A program made the position numbers and the translations under genes. Shown here in pieces: positions 19,929 to 28,154 of a DNA stretch of 56,117 nucleotides. Under the pieces are notes generated by a model. It saw only the letters and a program-made list of their open reading frames with translations. It had not been told where the DNA came from and did no database searches. Where the stretch lies: contig NZ_JPWA01000032.1 of assembly GCF_003326475.1 (NCBI RefSeq), forward strand, positions 1 through 56,117, in the 5' to 3' direction. Within the stretch, counting starts at the first letter, position 1. Each line of letters begins with the position of its first letter. The DNA is from Thalassospira xianhensis MCCC 1A02616. GTDB lineage: Bacteria; Pseudomonadota; Alphaproteobacteria; Rhodospirillales; Thalassospiraceae.

Positions 19929-20600
19929 TCAGGGTTTGCGAAGAGCGCCGAACCCATGCGCAAGGCTGTGGCCAAGGTTGGGCAGGGCATTGGCAATCGC
20001 CTGCACGGCAAAACCGATAAACAGAATTCCGGTGGCGCGCACGATCCAGATTTCATGGCGCTGATAGGCCCGGCGTAAAATCCCAAGCCCGACAACCCAG
20101 ATCAGGATCAGGTCGGCAATCAGAAACCCGACGGCAGAGGCCAGCAAAAGCCCGGTCATGCTGTCCCAGCCAAGCGATGCGGCATCCTGTGCCAGAAGGG
20201 CTGTGAACATCGCGACCGCGACCGGATATCCCTTGGGATTGGTGATCCCGAAGATAAAGCCGCGTCGCCACGGACGGCGCACGGTGATATTAACCGCGCC
20301 GTCGACCTTGCGCTTTGCGGTGACAGCCCGGATACCAAGCCAGAACAGGTAGACCCCGCAAATCATCGCCAGAATATCAAACACCATCGGATCAAGGACG
20401 CGTGACCCGATGATCGCAACCAGTGCCAGACTGGCCCACATGATATCCCCGGCAAAATGCCCGAACAGGAAGCCGGCACTTGCCCGGCGGCCCTGCGCGG
20501 CGCCAATGCCCAGCATCGCCAAAAAAGCCGGGCCGGGTGTCAGAGTATAGATGGCGGCCGCGACCATCGCCCCGATCAGCATCGATATTTCCATGGTCAT
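19929..20600 (-). CDS. LysE/RhtB-family amino-acid exporter
   Basis: About 223 aa with six membrane helices. The LysE signature is near the N-terminus (TPGPAFLAMLGIGAAQGRRAS), and GITNPKGYPVAVAMF matches the conserved NPK helix hairpin. The frame is open 20 codons further, but ATG 20600 (MTMEISML) begins the first helix normally and has GGGA upstream. It exports amino acids or homoserine lactones; the substrate is not predictable. The neighbouring alanine dehydrogenase on the same strand, 125 bp upstream, may hint at amino-acid balance, but cotranscription is not shown. Confidence 0.9.
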   Translation of the reverse strand: MTMEISMLIGAMVAAAIYTLTPGPAFLAMLGIGAAQGRRASAGFLFGHFAGDIMWASLALVAIIGSRVLDPMVFDILAMICGVYLFWLGIRAVTAKRKVDGAVNITVRRPWRRGFIFGITNPKGYPVAVAMFTALLAQDAASLGWDSMTGLLLASAVGFLIADLILIWVVGLGILRRAYQRHEIWIVRATGILFIGFAVQAIANALPNLGHSLAHGFGALRKP

Positions 20601-20725
20601 TTCATCCCGAATGTATTTTTCAGCAAGGCTAGCATAGCTCAGGACAACAAACCCCGCCAAAATGATTGGCGGGGTCTGCGTGGGGCAGGGTGACTAGTCC
20701 TGCCGGGAGGTTACGTTAAGCCGGT

Positions 20726-21841
20726 TTACGCCAGCACACGATCAAGCGGTAGGTAATCGTACCCAAGATCACGTGCGACGGCCTCATAGGTGATGCGTCC
20801 TTCGTGAACGTTTAGCCCTGCGGCCAGATGGGGATCATCCTGACAGGCTTTTTTCCAGCCCTTGTTAGCAAGGGCCAAGGTGAAGGGCAGGGTCGCGTTG
20901 TTCAGCGCAAAGGTCGATGTGCGGGCGACCGCACCGGGCATATTGGCAACGCAGTAATGCACCACGTCATCGACGATATAGGTCGGATCGGCATGGGTGG
21001 TGGCTTTGGATGTTTCAAAGCAGCCGCCCTGATCAATCGCGACGTCGACAATCACCGAACCGGGCTTCATTTTTGAAAGCTGGTCCTTGTGGATCAGTTT
21101 CGGTGCTGCGGCACCCGGGATCAGGACCGCGCCGACAATCATGTCGGCATCATAGACCAGTGCCTCGGTATCATCGATGGTGGCATATTGCGTTTTGATA
21201 CGCGGGCCAAACAGATCGTCAATCTGTGTCAGGCGTTTGACATTCTTGTCGAGAATGATGACATCCGCGCCCATGCCCGCAGCAATGCGGGCGGCATTGG
21301 TGCCGACAACACCACCACCGATCACAACCACCTTGGCCGGGGCAACACCGGGCACACCGCCCAGCAACATGCCGCGTCCGCCATTGGCCTTTTGCAGGGC
21401 AGCAGCCCCCACCTGCGGGGCCATGCGACCGGCAACTTCGGACATCGGAGCCAGCAACGGCAGGCCACCATTTTTATCGGTCACGGTTTCATAGGCAATC
21501 GCGGTCACACCGGATTTGATCAGACCCGCGGTCTGTTCGGGGTCGGGGGCCAGATGAAGATAGGTAAACAGAAGCTGCCCTTCGCGGAGCTGCTCGTATT
21601 CGACTTTCTGCGGTTCCTTGACCTTTACGACCATTTCGGATCGGGCAAAGATTTCGGCCGCAGTGTCGACGATTTTTGCGCCGGCTGCGAGGTAATCATC
21701 GTTGCTACAACCGATACCGGCGCCAGCATTGGTTTCGATGATCACATCATGCCCGTGTGCCGTGACTTCACGCACGGAGCTTGGGGTCAGGCCGACGCGA
21801 TATTCATGGTTTTTGATTTCTTTCGGAATGCCAATCAGCAT
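20726..21841 (-). CDS. ald: Alanine dehydrogenase
   Basis: 371 aa from ATG 21841, preceded by GGGAGAG; an upstream in-frame start adds only MSGRET. Catalyses NAD-dependent reversible deamination of L-alanine to pyruvate and ammonium. The start MLIGIPKEIKNHEYRVGLTP, the active-site stretch TYLHLAPD, Rossmann motif VIGGGVVGTNAARIAAGMGA and VDVAIDQGG are all present. Divergent from an Lrp/AsnC regulator, the usual arrangement for alanine-inducible ald. Confidence 0.96.
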   Translation of the reverse strand: MLIGIPKEIKNHEYRVGLTPSSVREVTAHGHDVIIETNAGAGIGCSNDDYLAAGAKIVDTAAEIFARSEMVVKVKEPQKVEYEQLREGQLLFTYLHLAPDPEQTAGLIKSGVTAIAYETVTDKNGGLPLLAPMSEVAGRMAPQVGAAALQKANGGRGMLLGGVPGVAPAKVVVIGGGVVGTNAARIAAGMGADVIILDKNVKRLTQIDDLFGPRIKTQYATIDDTEALVYDADMIVGAVLIPGAAAPKLIHKDQLSKMKPGSVIVDVAIDQGGCFETSKATTHADPTYIVDDVVHYCVANMPGAVARTSTFALNNATLPFTLALANKGWKKACQDDPHLAAGLNVHEGRITYEAVARDLGYDYLPLDRVLA

Positions 21842-21913
21842 TGTTTCTCTCCCGGACAAACGTGGCGATGATAACGGTTTTCCCGTTTTTAGTTATCTAT
21901 GCAGGATACCCGA

Positions 21914-21928
21914 AAATTGTGGCAATTT
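21914..21928. promoter_or_regulatory. Possible Lrp-family operator in the ald/lrp intergenic region
   Basis: AAATTG TGG CAATTT, a 6-bp dyad with 3-bp centre, AT-rich as Lrp sites are, midway between the divergent genes. A weak call from symmetry alone. Confidence 0.35.
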
Positions 21929-22009
21929 CCCTTCAATCATCGGTGAGTTTGGTGGTATTAATGCTATATAATTTTAAAAAATCCGCTTCAGGCAGGGAGA
22001 ATATTCGAA

Positions 22010-22468
22010 ATGCAGATGGACGAACGTGACCGGATGATCCTGCGGCTGCTTCAACGCGATGGCCGTATCAGCAACGCCGAACTGGCCGAAAAGGTCAATT
22101 TATCGGCGTCGGCCTGTTTGCGCCGTGTCCGGCTTCTGGAAGAAGCCGGTCTGATTGACCGTTACACCATGCTGCTTAATCCGGCCCGCATCGGCAAACC
22201 GGGCAATGCATTCGTCAATATTTCGATTGCACGCCAGACCCGCGAAGCGTTGGAAACCTTTGAAAAGGAAATCCAGTCAGTGCCCGAGGTGGTCGAATGC
22301 TATCTGCTGGCCGGGCAAAGCGATTATCTGGTGCATGTGGTCTACAGTAACACAGCCGACTATGAACGCATACATAGCGAGGTCCTGACCCAGTTGCCCG
22401 GTGTGGAACGTGTTCAGACCATCATCACGCTACGCGAAGTCAAACGGACGACCGAATTGCCGCTCTGA
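22010..22468 (+). CDS. Lrp/AsnC-family regulator, probably of ald
   Basis: 152 aa. N-terminal winged helix-turn-helix (DERDRMILRLLQRDGRISNAELAEKVNLSASACLRRVRLLE, about 4-45) and C-terminal RAM ligand domain (about 68-145; VVECYLLAGQSDYLVHVV). Such proteins form octamers that sense amino acids. Divergence from ald strongly suggests control of alanine catabolism (AldR role). Start ATG 22010, with GGGAGA upstream; ATG 22016 is in frame too. Confidence 0.92.
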   Translation: MQMDERDRMILRLLQRDGRISNAELAEKVNLSASACLRRVRLLEEAGLIDRYTMLLNPARIGKPGNAFVNISIARQTREALETFEKEIQSVPEVVECYLLAGQSDYLVHVVYSNTADYERIHSEVLTQLPGVERVQTIITLREVKRTTELPL

Positions 22469-22722
22469 TATCCCGTTACAGTTCGCAGTCGCAGCGAATC
22501 AAATCTGTACGGATTTGCCGATTTTGTGCGTCGATACGTTCCGCGATTGAGATGTGGTGACCAATGTTCATCTATCGCGCGCTCAAAAAACATAGGCGAA
22601 CTGTTTGTTACATAAAAGTTTCTTTGATTTATTCTATCGAAAGTCGCCGTGCGATTTGACTTTTGAATGAATTAAAAGGCATTAATATAGGTTCAGGGAG
22701 AATGTTGGGGGAATAATTCTCT

Positions 22723-23436
22723 ATGGAAAACGAATGTCTTGTTCGTGCGCGTAGCCACGAGCAAAAGCTAAAACGTAGAAACGATATACTTGTCGCGGCC
22801 GAGGCGCTTTACCTTGAAGGGGACGGACAACTGCCATCGGCAGCCGAAGTTGCCAAGAAGGCAAACCTCGCCAAAGGCACGCTATATCTTTATTTTTCAA
22901 GCAAGGAAGCCCTTTTTCTGGAAGTCCTGCGCGGATTCCTGAAGGGGTGGTTTGAAAACAATCTTGAAGTGATTGAGCAGGAAGCGTTGCGGCGTCCCGA
23001 AGAACGGGATTCGGCACGCGTTGCACAACAATTCGTGCAGTATCTTGTCAAACGGAAGCAATTCCTGCATCTGGCGTCCCTGTCACAAGGGGTTCTTGAG
23101 CAGGGGACGGACGATGAAGCGGTTCTAAGCCATCGAAGATTTATCTCTTCCATGGTGAAACGGACGGCAGATGCCCTGTCCGAGCTGTATGCCATCACGC
23201 CTGACAATGCCAACAAGCTGATGCGGACATCCTATGCACTGGTGATTGGCATGTGGCAGATGTCACAGATTCCGGAACGTGTTGCCGAACTGATGCGCCA
23301 GAACGCGCTTGATAATCTGATTATCGATTTCAGTGTGGCAACCGAAGAAGCGGTGGTGTCGTACTGGCGTGTTCTTGCGCCGGGTATGAAATGTCGTGAA
23401 TTCCTGCGTCAGATGGAAGAACAGAACCGGGCCTGA
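22723..23436 (+). CDS. TetR-family transcriptional regulator
   Basis: 237 aa. N-terminal helix-turn-helix: RNDILVAAEALYLEGD...SAAEVAKKANLAKGTLYLYFSSKEALFLEVL (about 18-68), with the TLYLYFxSKExL signature. The C-terminal ligand domain is alpha-helical and not assignable. It lies alone, convergent to the potFGHI operon with a shared terminator; its target is unknown. The 254-bp gap upstream is AT-rich and shows nothing clear. Confidence 0.9.
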   Translation: MENECLVRARSHEQKLKRRNDILVAAEALYLEGDGQLPSAAEVAKKANLAKGTLYLYFSSKEALFLEVLRGFLKGWFENNLEVIEQEALRRPEERDSARVAQQFVQYLVKRKQFLHLASLSQGVLEQGTDDEAVLSHRRFISSMVKRTADALSELYAITPDNANKLMRTSYALVIGMWQMSQIPERVAELMRQNALDNLIIDFSVATEEAVVSYWRVLAPGMKCREFLRQMEEQNRA

Positions 23437-23473
23437 TTCCGGTTCCGCCATCGGCACTTCAATCAGGATCATA

Positions 23474-23511
23474 AAAAAAGCAGCACCCGCAAAGGTGCTG
23501 CTTTTTTGTTT
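23474..23511. terminator. Bidirectional terminator between tetR-like gene and potI
   Basis: AAAAAAGCAGCACC (23474-23487), loop CGCAAA, GGTGCTGCTTTTTT (23494-23507). T-tracts on both strands. Confidence 0.92.
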
Positions 23512-23525
23512 GAAAGGTTGCGGGC

Positions 23526-24365
23526 TCAGCTTTCTGATGCTGCCTGATTCATGGACCGGCTGCGTGCCCGTTCGGATCGCAGGATCAGCAGGCTGGAAAT
23601 CACGATCATCACCGATACGGCAAGGATGATCAAGGTTGCGAGCGCGTTGATTTCCGGCGAAACGCCAAGCCTTACCGACGAGAAAACCTTCATCGGCAGG
23701 GTGGTGGAGCCCGGACCGGCGACGAAGCTTGCAATCACCAGATCGTCAAGCGACAGGGTAAATGACAAAAGCCACCCGGCCAGCAGGGCCGGCAGGATCA
23801 TGGGCAGCGTGATGACAAAGAAAATCTTTGCCGGTTTTGCGCCAAGGTCCATCGCGGCTTCTTCGACCGAGGTATCCATGCCCGCTAGTCGCGATTGCAC
23901 CACAACCGCGACATAGGCCGCACAGAAGGTGGTATGCGCGATCACGATCGTCGTCACGCCACGCCCGGCTGGCCAGCCGATAAGCTGTTCAAGGGTGACA
24001 AACAGCAATAGCAGGGACAGGCCAGTGATGACTTCGGGCATGACAAGCGGGGCGGCAACCATACCCGAAAACAGTGTGCGGCCCTTGAACCGTCCAAAGC
24101 GAGACATGACAAGCCCGGCAGGGGTCCCGACGGCCAATGCCAGCGTTGCCGACATCACCCCGATCCGAAGGCTGTTCCAGGCCGCATCAATCATGCCGTC
24201 ATTGGAAAACAGCGACACATACCATTTGAACGAGAAGCCGGTCCAGACGGTCACAAGCTTGCCCTCGTTAAACGAGTAAATGATCACAAGCAGGATCGGC
24301 ACATAGAGGAATGCAAAGCCGAACACCAAGGCACTGAGAAGGAAAGTTGAACGTTTGCCGGTCAT
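23526..24365 (-). CDS. potI: Putrescine/spermidine ABC transporter permease PotI
   Basis: 279 aa with six membrane helices and the permease EAA loop (EEAAMDLGAKPAKIFFVITLPMILPALLAG). Resembles PotI/PotC rather than generic permeases, with SFNEGKLVTVWTGFSFKWYVSLF near the N-terminus. ATG 24365 has GGAGG upstream and overlaps the potH stop by 4 bp (ATGA), so translation is coupled. Last gene of potFGHI. Confidence 0.93.
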   Translation of the reverse strand: MTGKRSTFLLSALVFGFAFLYVPILLVIIYSFNEGKLVTVWTGFSFKWYVSLFSNDGMIDAAWNSLRIGVMSATLALAVGTPAGLVMSRFGRFKGRTLFSGMVAAPLVMPEVITGLSLLLLFVTLEQLIGWPAGRGVTTIVIAHTTFCAAYVAVVVQSRLAGMDTSVEEAAMDLGAKPAKIFFVITLPMILPALLAGWLLSFTLSLDDLVIASFVAGPGSTTLPMKVFSSVRLGVSPEINALATLIILAVSVMIVISSLLILRSERARSRSMNQAASES

Positions 24366-25291
24366 TGTCCGTTTTCCTCCTGCTTGGTCTGGATATGCTG
24401 GAACCACATGATCGGTACGACAAGGAACAGCAGCATCGCAATCGCGACCGAGGATGCAATCGGCCAGTCACGGTTGGCAAAGAATTCGTTCCAAAGCGTT
24501 CGACCGATCATCAGGGTATTTGGTCCGCCCAGAAGTTCCGGGATGACGAATTCGCCAACCGATGGAATGAATACCAGAAGTGAGCCCGCCAGAATGCCTG
24601 GCATGGAAAGGGGCAATGTCACCTTTATGAAGGCCTTCCATGGCTTGCAACCAAGATCAAGGGCGGCCTCGATCAGGCTGACATCCATTTTTTCCAGCGT
24701 GGAATAAAGCGGCAGGATCATGAAGGGCAGGTAGGTATAGACAATGCCGATATAGACCGCGAATTCGGTCTGGCGCATGATCAGTGGCTCGGAAATGATG
24801 CCGAGGTTCAGCAGTAGCGCATTGATCAATCCTTCGCGGTCCAGAATGCCGATCCAGGCATAAACACGGATCAGGAAGCTGGTCCAGAAGGGCAGGATCA
24901 CCATCATCAGAAGGACACTGCGAAGCGACCCTTGCGCGCGTGCAATGCCATAGGCCATCGGATAGCCGATCAGAAGCGTGATCACGGTTGAAATCGCCGC
25001 AATCCGGATCGAGTTCAGATAGGCCGAGATATAAAGACTGTCACTGAGAAGGAACAGGTAATTGCCGAAATTGATCGTGATATTGACGCCTTCGTCAATC
25101 CACGTGAACAGCGCGCTATAGGGCGGTTGGGCATATTCGGCGGTGGCGAAGCTGATTTTCAGAACGATCAGGAACGGTATCAGGAAGAACAGCATCAGCC
25201 AGAGATAGGGCAGGCCGATCACAATAATCCGGCCATGCCTGAGCATCAGGCGATCATAGCGTTGTTTCAGGGTTGGCTTGTCACTGCTCAT
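24362..25291 (-). CDS. potH: Putrescine/spermidine ABC transporter permease PotH
   Basis: 309 aa. N-terminal cytoplasmic stretch then IIVIGLPYLWLMLFFLIPFLIVLKISFA and five more helices; EAA loop EAALDLGCKPWKAFIKVTLPLSMPGILAG. PotH-like. ATG 25291 overlaps the potG stop (25288) by 4 bp; the upstream frame extension lacks family similarity. Forms the channel with PotI. Confidence 0.93.
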   Translation of the reverse strand: MSSDKPTLKQRYDRLMLRHGRIIVIGLPYLWLMLFFLIPFLIVLKISFATAEYAQPPYSALFTWIDEGVNITINFGNYLFLLSDSLYISAYLNSIRIAAISTVITLLIGYPMAYGIARAQGSLRSVLLMMVILPFWTSFLIRVYAWIGILDREGLINALLLNLGIISEPLIMRQTEFAVYIGIVYTYLPFMILPLYSTLEKMDVSLIEAALDLGCKPWKAFIKVTLPLSMPGILAGSLLVFIPSVGEFVIPELLGGPNTLMIGRTLWNEFFANRDWPIASSVAIAMLLFLVVPIMWFQHIQTKQEENGQ

Positions 25292-26448
25292 TGGTTCAGA
25301 ACCGAAGCAGCCCCGGCCTCCCACGTCACCCAAACGCGATCTTCCCACGTGTAACGCGGTTCGATATGGCGGCTGGAATTGGGTTCGGTGACCTTGATGC
25401 GGAAACCGCTATCAAGGCGCACATGGTAGGTCGAAAGTCCGCCTAGGTAACCGATTTCCTCGACCTTGCCCGACAGGCAGTTGTATTTCGTATCGGTCGG
25501 CTGTTCGGTCAGCAGGCGCAAGCGTTCCGGGCGGAGCGCGATCCAAAGCGTCGCACCTTCGTGGCCCTGAACAGCGTGGTCGATATAAATCTCGCCACCG
25601 GCATCGTCGGACTGGATGACCGCGTATTTTTCATCATCATCAACAAGCGTTCCTTCGATCAGGTTGACCTGACCCAGGAAGTTCGCGGTAAAGCGGCTGT
25701 TGGGATATTCGTAAAGCTCGAACGGCGTGCCAAGCTGACGGATCACACCTTCATTCATCACCGCAATGCGCGATGCCATGGTCATGGCTTCTTCCTGGTC
25801 ATGGGTGACCATGACGAAGGTGGTGCCGACCTTTTCCTGAATGTTGACCAGTTCGAACTGTGTCTGTTCGCGCAGCTTCTTATCAAGCGCGCCAAGCGGT
25901 TCGTCGAGCAGCAGCACCTTTGGCTTTTTGACAAGGGATCGCGCCAGAGCAACACGTTGGCGCTGTCCGCCGGAAAGCTGATGGGGTTTGCGTTTGGCAA
26001 ATTTGGTCATCTGCACAAGGGCCAGCATGTCCGAGACCAGTGTGCGGATTTCCGATTTCGGTAATCCGTCCTGATGCAGGCCAAAGGCCACATTCTGTTC
26101 AACCGTCATGTGCGGGAACAGGGCATAGGACTGGAACATCATGTTGGTGGGACGTTCATAGGCCGGGACCCCGGCCATATCGACACCATCGATGAAGATT
26201 TTACCTGCTGTCGGTTCCTCGAACCCGGCCAGCATCCGCAAAAGCGTTGTTTTGCCGCAACCCGATCCGCCCAGAAGGGCAAACAATTCATGCCGGTAAA
26301 TATCAAGCGAGACATCATCGACGGCATAAAAGTCGCCGAATTTCTTGGTCACATTCTCGAAACGGATAAACGGGACCGCGTCGGGATTGTTCCAAGGCTG
26401 AGTCTTGTGCACATCCTCGTGTGCTTTCTGCAAAGCCCCCTGCGACAC
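25288..26448 (-). CDS. potG: Polyamine ABC transporter ATP-binding protein PotG
   Basis: About 386 aa. Walker A GGSGCGKTT is near residues 60-68, followed by Q-loop FQSYALFPHMTVEQN, signature LSGGQRQRVALARSL, Walker B VLLLDEPLGALD and H-loop THD. The C-terminal TOBE domain (about 290-385; WIALRPERLRL) is typical of polyamine/spermidine importers. No ATG in range: GTG 26448 sits 7 bases after GGAG; TTG 26451 is next to it. Part of potFGHI, but separated from potF by about 400 bp with a terminator. Confidence 0.93.
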   Translation of the reverse strand: MSQGALQKAHEDVHKTQPWNNPDAVPFIRFENVTKKFGDFYAVDDVSLDIYRHELFALLGGSGCGKTTLLRMLAGFEEPTAGKIFIDGVDMAGVPAYERPTNMMFQSYALFPHMTVEQNVAFGLHQDGLPKSEIRTLVSDMLALVQMTKFAKRKPHQLSGGQRQRVALARSLVKKPKVLLLDEPLGALDKKLREQTQFELVNIQEKVGTTFVMVTHDQEEAMTMASRIAVMNEGVIRQLGTPFELYEYPNSRFTANFLGQVNLIEGTLVDDDEKYAVIQSDDAGGEIYIDHAVQGHEGATLWIALRPERLRLLTEQPTDTKYNCLSGKVEEIGYLGGLSTYHVRLDSGFRIKVTEPNSSRHIEPRYTWEDRVWVTWEAGAASVLNQ

Positions 26449-26482
26449 CAAGCTTCTCCCCTTGTTTGTTGTCGAGATACAC

Positions 26483-26555
26483 CCAAAACATCGGGCGACA
26501 TGCCCGGCTGGTCTTTTCAGTCCGATTACGTTTGACGTGCCGTCCGATGTTTTGG
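26483..26555. repeat. Long-range 12-bp inverted repeat in the potG leader
   Basis: CCAAAACATCGG (26483-26494) and its exact complement CCGATGTTTTGG (26544-26555), 49 bp apart and ending 34 bp upstream of the potG start. It may form a large stem in the leader RNA or be two half-sites for a looping regulator. Confidence 0.6.
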
Positions 26556-26786
26556 TTTTTCCTGATTAACAGGATGAAGCAATTCCACAATCTGTAAAGA
26601 GGGGTGTGCGATATTTTGAACGTTTTGTGACCAATGTTGCGATAAATGGCGGAAAAGTCAGCAGGGGTGTTCAGAAAATGGGCATTGTTCGCGGTTTCAT
26701 TTCCTGCTGTCCTGCCCGGGTGCCTTGCGCGGTTTCACGCACACTATCGCGAGTCACAATGCCGCCGCCCTATTATACCACCATGC

Positions 26787-26818
26787 AAAAGGGGCGCTGC
26801 ATGACTGCAGCGCCCCTT
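26787..26818 (-). terminator. Terminator after potF
   Basis: AAGGGGCGCTGCA / TGCAGCGCCCCTT (26789-26801 and 26806-26818), a perfect 13-bp stem with loop TGAC; on the minus strand a four-T run completes it. It would make potF more abundant than potGHI. Confidence 0.85.
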
Positions 26819-26846
26819 CGACAGGTTTCGATGTCAACCGGATCGA

Positions 26847-27950
26847 TTACTGACCGGTTTTAAGCTTGGTCCACAGGCGGGTACGGGTACGCAGTTCTTT
26901 CGGACCCGGCTCGATCTTGGAGCGCAGGCGTTCCTTGACTTCCTGTGACGGGTAAACACCCGGATCGGATTTCAGGTCTTCGTCGATGAATTCCATGGCC
27001 GCTTCGTTCGGGCTGGCATATTCGACATAGTTGGCAAGATCCGCACCGACATCGGCACGCAGGATGTAATCAATGAATTTGTGGGCCAATTCCGGGTTCG
27101 GCGCGTCGGCCGGGATCATCATCACGTCAAACCAGATCAGCGTGCCTTCCTTTGGAATCACGTATTTGATCTCGTTGCCGTTGCCGGCTTCTTCTGCGCG
27201 AAGGGCAGCCTGGCCAACGTCACCCGACCAGCCGATAGATACGCAGACGTTACCATTGGCAAGGTCGTTGATGTATTGCGAGCTGTGGAAATAGGTGATG
27301 TAGGGACGGACTTTTTCGAGTTCGGCCATCGCGGCTTCGATGTCTTCGTTCGACTGCTTGGAGTCCGGTTTGTCGAGATAGAAATTGACCAGCGGCACGA
27401 TCTCGCCCGGATCATCAAGCATGGTCAGGCCGCATTTCGACAGCTTTTCGGCATATTGCGGGTCAAATACCAGCGCCCAGCTATCGAGCGGTGCATCGTC
27501 GCCCAGAGCTTCCTGAACCTTGGCAACGTTATAGCCAATGCCGTTGGTGCCCCAAAGGTAAGGAACCGCATAGTCGTTGTTCGGGTCGTATTTGGCGGTC
27601 TGGTTCAGGATCACCTTGTCCAGATTGCCAAAGTTTTCCAGTTTCGATTTATCGACTTTCTGGAAGATGCCCGCCTGGATCAGGCGCTGCGCATCGGCCA
27701 GCGTCGGAACGACCAGATCATAGCCCGAATTGCCAGCCAGAAGCTTGGCTTCGACAACCTGGTTGCTGTCATAAACGTCGTAATTGACCTTTACGCCATA
27801 TTCCTTTTCGAAATTGGCCACGGTCTCTTCGCCGATATAATCAGACCAGTTATAAACGTTAAGGACTTCCTGTGCCGATGCACTTGCGGCAAAGCCCGAA
27901 AGGGCTGCGGCAAGGACAACAAGGCTTGAAGATTTAAGAAGTGATTTCAT
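26847..27950 (-). CDS. potF: Putrescine/spermidine-binding periplasmic protein PotF
   Basis: 367 aa. Signal peptide MKSLLK...SGFAASASA (cleavage after about residue 26), then the PotD/PotF fold: LNVYNWSDYIGEETVANFEKEYG, YDLVVPT, VPYLWGTNGIGYN, FDPQYAEKLSKCGLTMLDDPGE. ATG 27950 has GGGAGG upstream; the longer frame would hide the signal peptide. It should deliver putrescine or a related polyamine to PotGHI. The PuuA-like gene is just upstream on the same strand. Confidence 0.95.
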   Translation of the reverse strand: MKSLLKSSSLVVLAAALSGFAASASAQEVLNVYNWSDYIGEETVANFEKEYGVKVNYDVYDSNQVVEAKLLAGNSGYDLVVPTLADAQRLIQAGIFQKVDKSKLENFGNLDKVILNQTAKYDPNNDYAVPYLWGTNGIGYNVAKVQEALGDDAPLDSWALVFDPQYAEKLSKCGLTMLDDPGEIVPLVNFYLDKPDSKQSNEDIEAAMAELEKVRPYITYFHSSQYINDLANGNVCVSIGWSGDVGQAALRAEEAGNGNEIKYVIPKEGTLIWFDVMMIPADAPNPELAHKFIDYILRADVGADLANYVEYASPNEAAMEFIDEDLKSDPGVYPSQEVKERLRSKIEPGPKELRTRTRLWTKLKTGQ

Positions 27951-28114
27951 TTCGCTGAGCCTCCCATGTGGCAGCGTTTGAAAATTTGAAGGTCCTGTTA
28001 TTGCTTTCTCCAAGACCTTCATATCCTTCGAATGCCTCAGGTTTTTGTCAAACACAAGATGGATTTTTGGGCATTTTTCGCATCAAGTGAAAAATTAGGC
28101 ATTCATCATGCAAC

Positions 28115-28150
28115 ATTCTTGCGCCGGGGATGATGCCCCGGCGCAAGAAT
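28115..28150 (-). terminator. Strong hairpin after the PuuA-like gene
   Basis: Perfect 15-bp stem: ATTCTTGCGCCGGGG (28115-28129) and CCCCGGCGCAAGAAT (28136-28150), loop ATGATG. No T-tract follows on the minus strand, so it may be a partial terminator, pause site or message-stabilising hairpin between the puuA-like gene and potF. Confidence 0.6.
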
Positions 28151-28154
28151 TCAA

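Larger units (their letters stand above)
26449..26846. other. Intergenic region potF-potG
   Basis: 398 bp. Holds the potF terminator hairpin (26787-26818) and the 12-bp inverted repeat near potG. The rest is unremarkable and encodes nothing convincing; it may carry a separate potGHI promoter. Confidence 0.5.

Noticed and set aside
26606..26863. 85-codon frame between potF and potG
   Set aside because: Runs through the potF terminator into potF on the other strand.
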